The position numbers and the translations under genes were made by a program. 64,000 nucleotides of DNA from Diphasiastrum complanatum (lineage: Eukaryota > Streptophyta > Lycopodiopsida > Lycopodiales > Lycopodiaceae): the NCBI GenBank assembly GCA_029204225.1, contig CM055108.1, positions 19,846,279-19,910,278 on the forward strand, written 5' to 3'. The notes under the pieces are model-generated. The model saw nothing but the letters and a program-made list of their open reading frames with translations. It was not told the origin of the DNA and searched no databases. Positions 49,101 to 60,619 of this stretch are shown one piece after another. How positions within the stretch are numbered: the stretch's first letter is position 1; each line of letters starts with the position of its first letter.

Positions 49101-52100
49101 TCAATCTCATCGGGATTTACCTATAGAATCTCACCACAATTTCAAATTAGAGTTCTGACCAGTAACTTGTGACAAAAGTTCAAACTCCAAACGTTAAAGT
49201 TCAAAGTTCAAACACGTTCAGTATGCACACTAAGAAATTACAATTTACTTGGACAGGCTCTCTCATCTCTCTTAGCTTCTGCCTATGAAAACCTATGTAT
49301 ACTTTGCACCTCTGATAGAATAATGAAAAGCTTCATGTTATGGTCACATTTTAATGGTCGTGGTGGTATGTGTCAAGATTCTTTACGTCCAAGTGAGCAG
49401 CCTTCTGATCCACGTTAGAATCCTTATGAAACTCTATCATCCCTCTTAATCGCTGACATGGAATGTAATGTAATAGGCAACCATAACTCACATGAAAGTA
49501 AGCCTAAACATCTTCAATTACGGTATTCAAGGAAGTAGCACGCTTAGAAGGCTAGTCTCCAAAGAGTTACTAGCACCTTGGGTAGATCTTGTAACACAAC
49601 AATCTTTAAGTTGCAATCCTCGCTCTCAAATTCTGCTAGTGTGCACATCTACAAGTCTCTTCTGTATAAGTGTCCTGTGGAATCTGTGCTTGTCTCAATC
49701 TTTATGTAGTGTGAAGATACTTTGAGCTGTCCCCGGCAACCTGAAGGCTGTCATTCTCAAAAAGTTAAAACCCTAATTGAGGCTATACATCTATAAACTC
49801 TCTCCTCACTAGGTGTATCATGGAATCCACCAGTCTCAATCTGTAATAAGTACCATGATAACCAGCAAACATTTGCCTTGCAGCTGTGTTTGAATGTTTG
49901 GCAAACTCCATGTTTGCTTGAGAAATTCCACTATTTTGTGCTACAAAACCTTGACGCTTAATATCCTAACCCTTGCGCTATAAACTTGTCTGTTTGGCTC
50001 AATATCTTTCTTGTGCTTCTTTCAATTGCAGGTCCCAAATCCTCCTCCTCACTAAAAGTCTTAGCAAAAAACACGATAAGGCAAGCTCTAAAGCCTGGCA
50101 AATATCTAATTTGTTCTGCTTCACACTTGCTCACGGCACTTAATGTGGACAATAGAAAGAATGCCTTACAAATGAAGAAATACACAAATCCGCATAAAGA
50201 TGGTCTGAGTCAAGAGCAAAAAAAGCAGCATGAGATCTTGGATACCATCAAACACATAAAAGAATATACTTTTGCTCCTTGACACAGGTTGAAATGTGCT
50301 TTTAGCAGTCCAGACTGCCAACAGATTCAGGATCTAAAACAAGTCTAGCATATAACCGATGTCCATACAAAAGAGTGCGGCGCATAGCCAAGATACTCAT
50401 TTAAAGCTGGCACAGAAATTTCCATGCTCATAAGAAAATTCACGTGAAAAAATAGACAATTATTAGCTTGAAACCATGTCAGCCATCATATTTGAACAGT
50501 CCACTCCTCCTATTATCAAAGTATCCAACACCTCAGAGCTTGAGGTGGAGCAATTTAGACTGAGCGAAAGTAAATGTCTATATAGTCAGCACTTAGGCTA
50601 CATTGCTAGGAATGTGTACCAGCGATTGATCTAAACAAAAGCAGTCACACAATATGCACATATGCAATAAGAACTCTCAACTGATAGGACAAACACCTTT
50701 CTGAATGCCTGAGTCTCGACAAGTACACTTTTCACATTTCTAAAGCACTTTTCAAAACTCTTATAAAACAGAAAAGGTGTTCCTTTATCTAAATAAACTT
50801 CTCATTCATTCTATAGGATACATTTGCACATCATGGATCTATCTGCAATTCATCCTAACCAATTGTTGCTTTTTTTGATATTTTGTGCACTCAAATAGAA
50901 ATTTAGAGGTTCCTAAACAGTCATATTTATCTCTAAAGCACTATCTTCAGCAACACTCCTTGAAAAAATAAAATTCTTTTACCAGCTTGGTTGTCTCAAT
51001 ATCTGAAGCCCTCTGACCATTAGTCAAAACCATAAGAAGTAAAGGCCTCTCTTTATGAACATCAAAGTAAATTGATTGTGGTAAGAGAACAACACTATGG
51101 TCTGTCCTCAGCAAAAATAATAAAACGTCGAAGCAAAACTTGACAGTAAAGGATCCAGGAGTGCGGGAGATAAACCAAACATGAGGAAACTTGCCGGCCA
51201 GATGCACAACAAATCCAACCGTGAGGAACCTTGCGGGCCAGATGCACAACAAATCTAGTAAAGTTGGATGGAATATTGGAAGTGTTTCCTACTTTCTCTG
51301 CTTCATCTTTTGATGTTGCAATTGTCTAGAATAGCTGAAGTTGACAACTTGACTGGACAGAAGTAATCAAGGGATCAACACTATCAAGAGAATAAGCAGA
51401 CAAAATTTCTTCAGACTAACTATAGTCATTTCAACTTCTGGAGAGGTACTGTCGGCCTCACTATGGAATTATGGTCCCTGAGCAAGACTTTCAAAGGCCA
51501 GCCGTTCGTATTTTGACTTGTGAAAAGATTACAGCATATCCTTGACCTGTTAAACAAAATTGTACAACAAAAGTGTAATACATAGGAAACTTACAAAGGC
51601 TTTAGTTAAAACTAACATATAAATTGAGTTTACGGCCTGGAAAACTATAAAACTCACGCAAAGAACCACTCTCTTTCTTCTCATGGCAATTGCATATGAT
51701 TATCGAGATAGGCTCAGAAGTTCGTATATATACAAGGCCGTAACAAACAAACCAAAATAAAGCACGCAATCACATTAACGAGAGATTCTCATAATTCTAG
51801 CTGATGTTTGTCGTTGCCACTCGATGGTGAGTACAGCAAAAATTCATTATGCGAGACAATTCGACTGGAATGTCTCCGAGCTGCTGCGGAAAGAAATATA
51901 TAAGAAATGATCGTACGGAACACTTTGATCTACAAAAGAAGCAAAAATAAAGAGAAACAGCTAACCACGGGACTAGGAACAAATCCTGCTCCACATCCGC
52001 TTTGAAGGAGGCCATCTAGGGCTGCTTTAGCTGCCGCGTGCTGTGCCGCTTTTAAGGTTGCAAAGCCTGAGGGCGACTCGTAGGTGTTCCCATTAACGGA

Positions 52101-52211
52101 AACAGACGCCCTAAACTTGGGCTCATGTGACGGTCCTTCCTTGAATGATTCATATACGGGCTGAACGAGTGCAGCCTTTTGTGCAAATTCTTGAAGCTGA
52201 CTCTTGAACAT
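43196..52211 (-). CDS. Double-stranded RNA-binding protein, two dsRBDs, DRB1/HYL1-like, 4 coding exons
   Basis: DRB proteins assist Dicer-like enzymes in small-RNA processing, mainly in the nucleus for DRB1/HYL1. Exons 52211-51966, 44043-43818, 43624-43294 and 43226-43196 (TAG) join in frame to 277 residues. dsRBD1 spans residues 1-75 (MFKSQLQEFAQ, then GPSHEPKF, then KAAQHAAAKAAL). dsRBD2 is near residues 83-155 (ESGLCKNILQEHAQKSSLP, then SPTFTSTVDIGG, then KKEAEIKAARTALIAIQ). A basic stretch, KKRGRDPKDGFEKDNGAKVKK, suggests a nuclear localisation signal. The C-terminal tail is short compared with Arabidopsis HYL1 (about 420 residues). Splice sites are canonical (GTTAGC, GTAAGT, GTATGT donors). 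The start is chosen because family members begin M-(Y/F)-K-x-Q-L-Q. Intron 1 is about 7.9 kb. The closest subfamily could also be DRB4-like. Confidence 0.9.
45815..45928. repeat. 57-bp tandem duplication in DRB intron
   Basis: GATTGAATCATAGCTTGGTA at 45815 is followed by a second copy, GATTAAATCATAGTTCAGTA, at 45872. Both contain GCATATG(G/A)AAC(A/G)AGGTCATT. Non-coding. Confidence 0.8.
47652..47721. repeat. 34-bp CpG-rich tandem repeat, 36-bp period
   Basis: TGTTCGCGAACATTTTTGCT followed by TCGTGTCTTTTCGT is present identically at 47652-47685 and 47688-47721. The surrounding 47440-47730 is CpG-rich (GTCGCGAAG, TTCGCGTCG), unlike neighbouring intron sequence. Confidence 0.9.
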
Positions 52212-52659
52212 CGGAACCAACCTGTGATGTCAAACATCTTGTTAGCAGGCCTGTCAAAACACATTATTTAAAGGAAGATTAGTTTGAGACAATTATACTT
52301 GAGACTTCTACTAGGTGAAACGCATTGAAAGTCCATGTAACCAAGCTTTCTTTTGCAAGATGAAGTCCTTTCCAATATCTAATGACCACATTACTGACAG
52401 AAGACATTTTTAGGTAAGTATTTGCAAAATGAAGTCCCACAAACTTAACCCTAGCCATTCCCAATGATACCGAAAAAGGGTTCGTTACACCATCTAGCTT
52501 ACAAACCGTCTACAGCGGCATTTCCGAAACAACAATCCACAAGTCTGAAAACAGAGCACTCCGCTGGAAATTCACCATGACAAGGTATGCATCATCTATC
52601 GAAGCAATTCATCAAAAAACACATCCTATTAGGAACAAAGTTACTACCACAAGGATCAC

Positions 52660-52870
52660 CTGAGAAAACTGCAGACGGTTTACACGATCTCAGAGCGCTC
52701 TGTAAAGCGGAAAAACGCAAAGAAAAGGAAAGAAGAGGATGAAGTCCAAAGCAAAGAAGAAGTTTTCGTTCAGGATCGGAGCATTGATCAGAGAAATGGC
52801 GCGTTTAAGGCAAAAAGAAAACTGAAAAGGAGGGAGAGGGCTGAGGCAAGAAAGAACATTTGGGATTGGA
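52660..52870 (-). other. Probable 5' UTR exon of the DRB gene
   Basis: On the minus strand a purine-rich leader ends in TTTTCTCAG|GTGATCC (donor at 52660/52659). The next exon starts after ATCACAG at 52222, ten bases above the ATG at 52211. This implies a leader intron of about 440 bp. The upstream boundary is a guess. Confidence 0.4.
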
Positions 52871-52975
52871 AGTTGGGGCTATAGATTAGGGTGTTAGCCT
52901 TAGGCCTATTTCACACTATCAATCCACACTTTTTAGGGTGCCTTTCCATGAGATCCTTTCATCTCTTCACATGGA

Positions 52976-53200
52976 CATCAACAATGCATCTTGGTTTTTG
53001 AGAGGGCCTTGAACATCTGTTCACATCGGCATCAACAATGCATCTTGGTTCACATCGGCATCAACAATGCATCTAATTCGTTTTCCAGAGCATCAACAAT
53101 GCATCTTGGTTCACATGGGCATCAACAATGCATCTAATTGGTTTTCCAGAGGGCCTTGGGCCTTGAAAATCGGTTCACATGGGCATCAACAATGTATCTT
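52976..53200. repeat. Degenerate minisatellite, six copies of CATCAACAATG
   Basis: CATCAACAATG(C/T)ATCT starts at 52976, 53030, 53059, 53091, 53120 and 53184. Copies are interleaved with TTGGTTCACAT(C/G)GG and AATT(C/G)GTTTTCCAGAG in alternating order. The array lies just upstream of the DRB gene. Confidence 0.9.
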
Positions 53201-53259
53201 GGTTTCCGAGTGGGGCTTGAACTTGGGATCAAAGAATCTTTGGATTTGAAGTTTCAAAT

Positions 53260-53980
53260 TTAGGAGTGCTTATGCTTTTTATTCAAAGTCAAGCCAAACC
53301 TATAACGCATTCACCAATGCTCGAGATTGCAAATTATAAATTTAGTGTTTATAATGTATTATTATTAGGCTTGGAATATCAAGATTTAAGGTTGCTACAA
53401 ACCATTTGAAGTGCTTACATTTTTTTAAAGTTTAGGCCTGTTTTTGACTCGACTTTTACCAAGTTCCAATCGTATCTTGAACACCAATGGGGTTTGGATG
53501 CCCCATCTTTATAAGCTCGTCGTACTGAATCACAACGATGTCTTATCCATAGGCTCATGTGTTTATTTATTTCTTTCATGTGGAATTCCACATCCTGGAG
53601 TATAAACAATCCGGGATTTAAATTTTGCAGATTATTCGGCCCATTTCACAAATGTTTTATCGCCAAAATAATGTTGGCATAAAAAAGACATTCTATCTAA
53701 AATCACCACCCCACCCCTTACGATTTGTGATACTATTCCCTTCTAGATCTATGTCGTAGAAGAGATTCCTGGAGGACTCTTTGGAATGAGGGGGTTGAAG
53801 CTGCTTGTCCGAGTCCAACACCCTCACCTTAACTAAGCATCAAATTTTGCAATTGTGCTTTTTGCTCGGGAGTTAGTGATGCATAAAAATTCAAAACATA
53901 ATCTCCACTGCTCACCACTGTCGGACCCTGACATGATTATTACATTCATAATATACAATACATTACAATGAACCCTAATG
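53260..53980. other. Nothing recognised
   Basis: Intergenic AT-rich sequence between the minisatellite and the CACTA transposase remnant. A CACTGCTCACCACTGTCGG stretch near 53908 could be transposon-end sequence, but no matching terminus was found. Confidence 0.4.
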
Positions 53981-53981
53981 C

Positions 53982-56390
53982 TTGAATGTAAACCTTAATC
54001 CAAAAAAGAGTAATGCACTTGATTCTAATGATGATGATGATGAGTTACAACATGATGAAGCAATGCACAGTATGTTTGGATCGTATTTTACAACAAACAT
54101 GAATGCTGCTATGCACGCATCTCCTAATGAAGATGGAGATCACGAACAATTTGATATAGATGAGGACGAGATTTTATTACGCAAAGAGACAAACACCTCT
54201 TTATATCCAGGAGCATCCATTTCGAGACTAGTTACGTCAATTCTTGTTCTAAACTTCAAGCAACATACAAATGAAGTGACCGTAGTGTCACATCATTATT
54301 TGGGTACTTAACGCATAACACAATGTATTTATTTTAATAGCTTATTTACAAGTTGTTTTATTTTCTTTTCTAACACACATTGTATTTTTTTTTTCAAGTT
54401 ATTGCACAAAATACTTTTGAAAGAAAATGTGATACCTAAAACGAGAAAAGAAGCATGAAAGATGATGAACGTGCTTGGGATGGATTACGACACAAGACAT
54501 GCATGTCCATAAGACCACATTTTATATAAAGGTGAGCATTCAGAAAAGCTTCAATGTCCAACATATAATACTTCACGTTATCGAGATGACATACAAGGAG
54601 ATAAAGTGTTACGAAAAGTGTTACGACATTTTCCAATTATTCCATGATTGTAACATTTATTTCGATGCAAATCTTTGGCACAATTAATGGATTGGCATGT
54701 CAAAAATCGATCAACGGATGATGTAATGCAAGTACCAAGTGACTCACCTGCATGGAAACATATCTTCGTGGAAATATATACACAGATGCGAGTTGGGTAG
54801 GAGATGTAGACACTCGTAAATCTACTTCCGAATTTACATTCTTCCTCAACAATGGTCCAATGGCCTACGATCAAAAATGAACCTCGTAATCTAAGATTTG
54901 ACCTTGCTATGGATGGCGTCAATCCTTTTAGCGTTCAAGCATCAACTTGGTCCACATGGCCAGCTGTGCTCATTAATTATAATATAATTCCATGGTTGAG
55001 TATAAAAATTGGACACTTGTTATTAGCTTTATTGATTCTAGAAAAGTACAAGGCCAAGAACATAGATGTGTATCTTGCACCTTTGGTTGAGGAATTGTGC
55101 ATTCTTTGGAATGGTATTCACACTTATGACATTTTGAGACTTGTACAACAAAGGAACTTCATTCTTCATGGAATTTCAATGTGGACAATGCATGACTACC
55201 CCGGATTAAATGAATGTTCAGATACATATATTGTAATATGAATCAGTTTTGTGGACGTTCAAGTAGATACTATATCCTATGATATCTTGGTTTTAGTACA
55301 CTTGACTAAGCTTATCTCATATTTATTTTATGAACTATGCAGGTTTAACTACATTGGGCTATAATGCATGCTACATTTGTGGGCCACATTTGGAGGATCA
55401 AACATAGCACAAATCTGTGAAAAAAAAATGATCTACAAAAATCATCGTAAATACTTGTCGCTTGATCACCCTTTTCGAACATTAAATAGGCAATTTTTTT
55501 GGGTGACGAAGAGATAATTCATTAACTACACATGCGAGTAGCGAAATGACGTGATGAATGGATAAACAACGTGATGTCAAATCTTCTTGGAAGGAATCAA
55601 TCGATGGTATGAAACGATTGTTTATTTTTCATAAATTACCCTATTGGAGTTCTTTATTGATTAATCATCTTTTGGATCCTACGCACATATATAAAAATGT
55701 CGGTGAATCGCTATGGAACCACATCATTGGCATAAAAGACAACACAGCAGCTCATGAAAATATACAAGCGGCTGACGTGAGAAGACCCTATTGGAATCAA
55801 TACACTAAAAGTGGAGATGAAATTCTACCGACGTGCCATGGATTCTTACAAAAGAGCAACTCTTGCATGTTAAATATGTCATAAAACAATTCTCCAATTC
55901 CTTTTTGGATATACAAGTTCATCTTCTAGTGCATTTGATCAAAAAAATATCGATTGTGGAACCTGAGTACACGAGATGGATGTTCTACCTTGAGCATTTT
56001 ATAAAAGTTTTGAAGAGACAAAATGTCGAGCCATAAGGTAGTATTGTTGAAGGTTGGCTTGTACAAGAATCTTTGTTTTATATCACCGAAATAATCTCAC
56101 AATTGCATTTTGCAAGTCCAAAAATGTGGTGTGAAGAAGAAGATGAACGTGTTAAGAATGAAGTACCACAAGGAAATGGTCTGGAAAAGAGAATTTCATC
56201 TCAATTTGATGAAATGAAAGTTGACACGTTCATTCTATATAATTGTGGACATATGAAACAATGGACTTCAAGGTATGAAGAAGCCAAAAAGGAAAGAAAC
56301 ATAACATTGAAACGAAGAAGAAATACCAATCGGAGAAGAAGAAGAGCATTAGCAATCCATTATTTGGAGAACAACGACGAACCTTTGTAA
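53982..56390 (+). pseudogene. CACTA (En/Spm) transposase TNP2-like pseudogene
   Basis: TNP2 motifs occur in family order on the plus strand. They are LYPGASISRLVTSILVLNFK (about 54205-54265); TSRYRDDIQGDKVLRKVLRH and QVPSDSPAWKHI (54570-54760); EPRNLRFDLAMDGVNPF (54880-54930); DVYLAPLVEELCILWNGI (55058-55115); GYNACYICGP and HRKYLSLDHPFR (55345-55485); LPYWSSLLINHLLDPTHIYK (55637-55697); DIQVHLLVHLIKK (55909-55950); and TRWMFYLEHFIKVLKR (55973-56021). Stops and frameshifts break it repeatedly, and a copia fragment interrupts it near 54770-54856. It is non-functional. Confidence 0.92.
54770..54856 (+). mobile_element. Copia RNase H fragment embedded in the TNP2 pseudogene
   Basis: This segment reads YTDASWVGDVDTRKSTSEF and TFFLNNG, the copia RNase H signature. 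It lies exactly between the TNP2 motifs SPAWKHI and EPRNLRF. The homologous 70 bp in the minus-strand copia remnant at 63317-63391 is about 80 percent identical by eye. Confidence 0.85.
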
Positions 56391-56399
56391 CCTTTATCT

Positions 56400-57430
56400 T
56401 CACAATGCCCTATCAAGCACATATATAGTATCTTGATAGTTGGAAAGGTGGTCAAAAGACCATCGCTGCCACCTGAACTCATGAAGGGTTGCAAATAAAT
56501 AGAATCTATCCATCGTTGCCTCTTAAGGCAGGATGGACGGTTTTACATATTTAAAGAGTGCCATTGTTGTCCATCGCTAGACTTCCATACCTTTTAAACC
56601 TACGAAAACTCCTTTACACCTTCGTGTGATGAGCAACTTACAAACAATAGATGACAGCTATCAAAGCACCATTACTATGAGAGTAAAGCGTTAAGAGAGT
56701 AGTGCAAAAAAGAGACAAAGCTTCATAACGTATGATAGCAAATCGTCGATTCGTGAACTGGTAGGGCGCACTTTCAGCATGTGATTAGAGAAAAGAACTT
56801 CTTCACTGGTGTTGTAGAAACCAAGTGTCAAAAAAACATGAGCTTATAGTGCCAAGCTAGGTAGCAACCTGGAAGGTGTGAGTGGGAGAGGGAAAATCAA
56901 TTTCCCTCCAATTTTCAAATTTAAAAAGTCTTAAAGAGTATTATTTCAAATTTTTAAGTGGGAAACCCACTTGGTTAAGAATAAAACTTTATTATATGCA
57001 AGTGTAGAAAGGACCTTGAAAGCTTGGAGAAGCGGTACGTTTGTTATTGCCCATGTATCTGTTAGCGAAGCAAGGTAAAACTGAACGAAGGTGCATTGTA
57101 TGCTATTTTTTTAAATACACCAAATAGAGCAGTGTGACACTAACTTGAATAGATGTCATAAAAGAATCATGTGAGGAAGCCATAGCTGTTACGGGAGACG
57201 TTTTCTTCAAAAAGTGATATAAAGCGAGTTCTAGTCTAGTTATTGCCATTGATTCACAATGGTGATACCGTCAAGAGTAATGCTATCTAGCATTTTTGTT
57301 CTAAACCAGATCGTTTACTCATTGCTAGTAAGAAAAGCTTATACTGACACGTATGCTATCTCTCTGTATATTCATGAGAAAGCTTGCCAAGTACATACCT
57401 ATGTGAGAGTGCACTTCGAATCCAAAGAGT
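56400..57430. other. Non-coding, with three inverse copies of the CCATCG(C/T)TG motif
   Basis: GACCATCGCTGCC (about 56457), ATCCATCGTTGCC (56508) and TGTCCATCGCTAGAC (56569) are spaced 50-60 bp. They are reverse complements of the 16-mer clustered at 60352-60612. This may be CACTA subterminal sequence. Nothing else recognised. Confidence 0.45.
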
Positions 57431-57436
57431 GAATCG

Positions 57437-57847
57437 ATGAGTGATTATGTAGTCTTAGCAACTATTGAGAATGAAGAGACACATCATTGTTCATATATTT
57501 TTTATGACAATATAAAAGCAAGAGATGAGCAAGCATATGCTTATGTTGCAGTAGATCGTTGTCTACCAGCGATTGCACCTACGTTCATCAAGGAGACGAT
57601 TAGTCTATTATATTATAATGTCTCCACTGATGTCCAGACAACAATGGAGGTAAGAAATTTGCTTCCAGTGTGTGACAGTAGTACATACAATCAATCTATC
57701 AATAAGAGTCAGGCTCATCATTGTTCCAGTAAAGGCAAGTATGATCTTTTAAGCAATAAAAAATGCATTTATCATGGTTTCTGTCTGCAGATAGAAGAGG
57801 TATTCAAGCGCTGTCAGCGCACACCAATCAAACATAATGCTAGCTAA
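57437..57847 (+). CDS. Hypothetical 136-residue ORF
   Basis: Opens MSDYVVLATIENEETHHCSY, contains AYVAVDRCLPAIAPTFIKET, and ends with a TAG after Asn-Ala-Ser. No family recognised. It lies between the TNP2 pseudogene and the 16-mer array and might derive from the same transposon; it may equally be non-coding. Confidence 0.25.
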   Translation: MSDYVVLATIENEETHHCSYIFYDNIKARDEQAYAYVAVDRCLPAIAPTFIKETISLLYYNVSTDVQTTMEVRNLLPVCDSSTYNQSINKSQAHHCSSKGKYDLLSNKKCIYHGFCLQIEEVFKRCQRTPIKHNAS

Positions 57848-58467
57848 AAAATGTAGTGCATGATATATGAAACCAACCATTATGTGCAAGTAGATGTATC
57901 AATCATCAGAGCAGTAAAAACATGATTGAAAGTCCATTTGTTTTTGCCATAAGAGTATGCAATGCTTCATTCCCAAAGATCAAACAGAGGTGCTGGTGGA
58001 TCGCGATCCAGCACCCTCCTTGCATCATTTTATGAGTAGAAAAACATCAAACATGCTATCATGACATCAACCAGTAATGAATGAAAACGTGTAACATACC
58101 GTAGTGTGTAATGATGATGATCATTTGATTGTAAATGGGCGCTACTGAGCGTAAGCCAACCTAAAGAGGAGGAGGAGGAGGAGAAGGAGGAAGTGTGGTA
58201 AAGCTGTAGCAGTGGCACTCTCCTTTGTATCATTTGTCTTTCTCTTTCATGTACCTAACTTGTGGAAGAGGTAAGGAATCTCATTTGTCAGATATGATAG
58301 GGCATATCTTGACCTTTGATAGTCGAGGTAAAGCCCATTGAGAAGTTTTTTGAATTTGAAAAAAACTCTTTTTTGGCGTAAAATTTTTTTGGGGGGGTTT
58401 AGATGACTTATTAGCATTCGCTCGGCAAAGCATAAATAACCTGACGAAATAACATTGAGTATTATTC

Positions 58468-58609
<142 letters not shown>

Positions 58610-60340
58610 GTTATAGCATATTAGTAATATAAGATTCTATAATCTGAATGTAATGAATCCTAAATTCTCTAATCTTATATAATGATTCAACATATTGTGA
58701 CATATGCTTATAGTATTGTGTAATAGAGTGTTTAAATTGCTTGTGCATGTGACAAAGATATCCAAAGAAAAGGAAAGAGAGCAAGCGTGAAAAGATCAAG
58801 AAGCTTGCACTTAACCTTCGATCTTACCGATGAGTTTGTGTTGTTTCATTTTTTTGGATTATTTGAAGAGGTTATCTAACATAGTCAAATTGTTTAGTTA
58901 ACATGGTCAAATGTAATTCACTGAAAAATGTTTACCTAATAGAGTCAAGTGTAATTCATCACCTTCATTTTGTGCATAGCAATGTCATATTTTTATATTT
59001 TATTGTTCATCGCATACACTAGAAATTAGTGAATATGAAAGAGTTGATTGGTAATTAAAATTCTCAACCTCAAGAAGGTGTGTAGACCTTACATTTCTCC
59101 CGTTGAAGACGAGGGTCTAATCTTTCTTTGACAGGAAAATTTTGCATGTCGCAGGGAGGGAATATGAGGTGACATTCTGAAATAGGACATAATCGCAAGG
59201 TTTGAGTACTATAATTATTATATTTAACTATAATGAAATTAAATGGAACGTGCTTTATGGTGAATGAAACCAATTTGCTCAACATACATTGTTAGGGTTA
59301 CGATTTAGGATTATAGTTATAGCATATATGGATTCATTGTTAGAGTTACATTTATAGCATATTGGTTATAAGCTTTGAAGTTAGTAAATCCAATATTAAT
59401 TTTCGCATTTCAATGAATAAAAAAATAAAAAATGAATATGAAGGTCTCTACCAAGAAAGAGTAGTAGGGAATCCATCGACAATGGGTGAAAAAGTCAGAG
59501 CTTTTATAGCTATTGAGTCACGGCTACGACGACAATACTAGTATATATGATAATATTCACTGACATTTCAACTTTAAACAACAATAGGGGACCATAAACT
59601 TCAATGAAGTTGTGGAAAAATGAAGAATGCCAAAAATCATGAGGAAAAATGAAGGATGCAATGAATTCTTGGAATATTAAAGATAATTCGAACCCATTTA
59701 GGATTAAATTGCAAAAGGGACTCACTGGCACTAGAATTGACTTGTATGCACCAATTGAGTGTTTCTTCTATGATGACGCCAAAGAGGACCATGGTAAGCT
59801 CAAGATGGTGTGCAAGCCCTTGGTAGTCTTTGAATCTGATGGAAGCAAAATGATGCTATTACTTTGAACTCAACTTTGAATTTAAATAAACCACAGGCAA
59901 CCACTTAGATTTGTTTCGTTCACAAATATGTTGCAATGTGTCGACATAGTCTAGCGCCTAAAATGACATTCACGTCCTCGCATTAGAACAACTCTCTTGT
60001 TGAAAGTCGGCCATTATACCACAATCATATGTACGTCGCTTGTTGTCAACTCACCACAACACGATAATGATGTCCATATGCCCACATGGCAGTACATGAT
60101 TTATAATGAAACGGAGAAAAATAAAGAAAATTGTGTAAATTAAAATACTATCTTTATATTGAGTACAAAAACAAAACTTCACAAAGACAATATTACACTA
60201 ATCTTCCATGCACATCCATGAACAAATTCCCATTCTAATTTGGTCACTTATTCTTCGTTTTGCAATGCTTTTAGCATCGTATCAAGAACACGATGGAATG
60301 CTCCTCTACATACTTGTATATTGTTTATTCTCTTATGAAA
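58610..60340. other. Unassigned sequence with one short ORF
   Basis: A 72-residue plus frame (59649-59867; LTGTRIDLYAPIECFFYDD) is the only protein-like stretch. No family or repeat recognised. Confidence 0.35.
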
Positions 60341-60351
60341 AGGATGGTTGT

Positions 60352-60612
60352 TGTCCAGCGATGGACAGATGGCTACATATCTCAATTGATATGGTTGATA
60401 ATGAATGTAGATGTGTGTTGTCCAGCGATGGACAATATGACCTTGTTGGATTCATGTTTGCTTACCGTATTGCACACAATGTTTCCTGATGTCCAGCGAT
60501 GGACAGAAGCAACACTCTCTTTTCATACTCTGATATGTTACGATGATCAATGGCTGACTGTCCAGCGATGGACTACAAGTTGTTATTATCTGCTTTTGTC
60601 CAGCAATGGATG
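60352..60612. repeat. Array of five palindromic 16-mers, about 70-bp spacing
   Basis: TGTCCAGCGATGGACA is perfect at 60352-60367, 60419-60434 and 60490-60505. It is present with one change at 60559-60574 (GGACT) and with two at 60597-60612 (CAATGGAT). Starts are 67, 71, 69 and 38 bp apart. Each unit is TGTCCA, GCGA, TGGACA: an inverted repeat. The intervening sequences are unrelated. Confidence 0.9.
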
Positions 60613-60619
60613 GTTGGAT

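Larger units (their letters stand above)
44044..51965 (-). other. Large DRB intron 1 (7.9 kb), no coding content recognised
   Basis: The interval lies between the two dsRBD exons. It contains scattered short tandem repeats (45815-45928, 47652-47721, 51170-51245), an alternating purine-pyrimidine stretch near 46574-46603 and a CpG-rich block around 47440-47730. No open frame in it could be linked to a known family on either strand. Confidence 0.6.
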
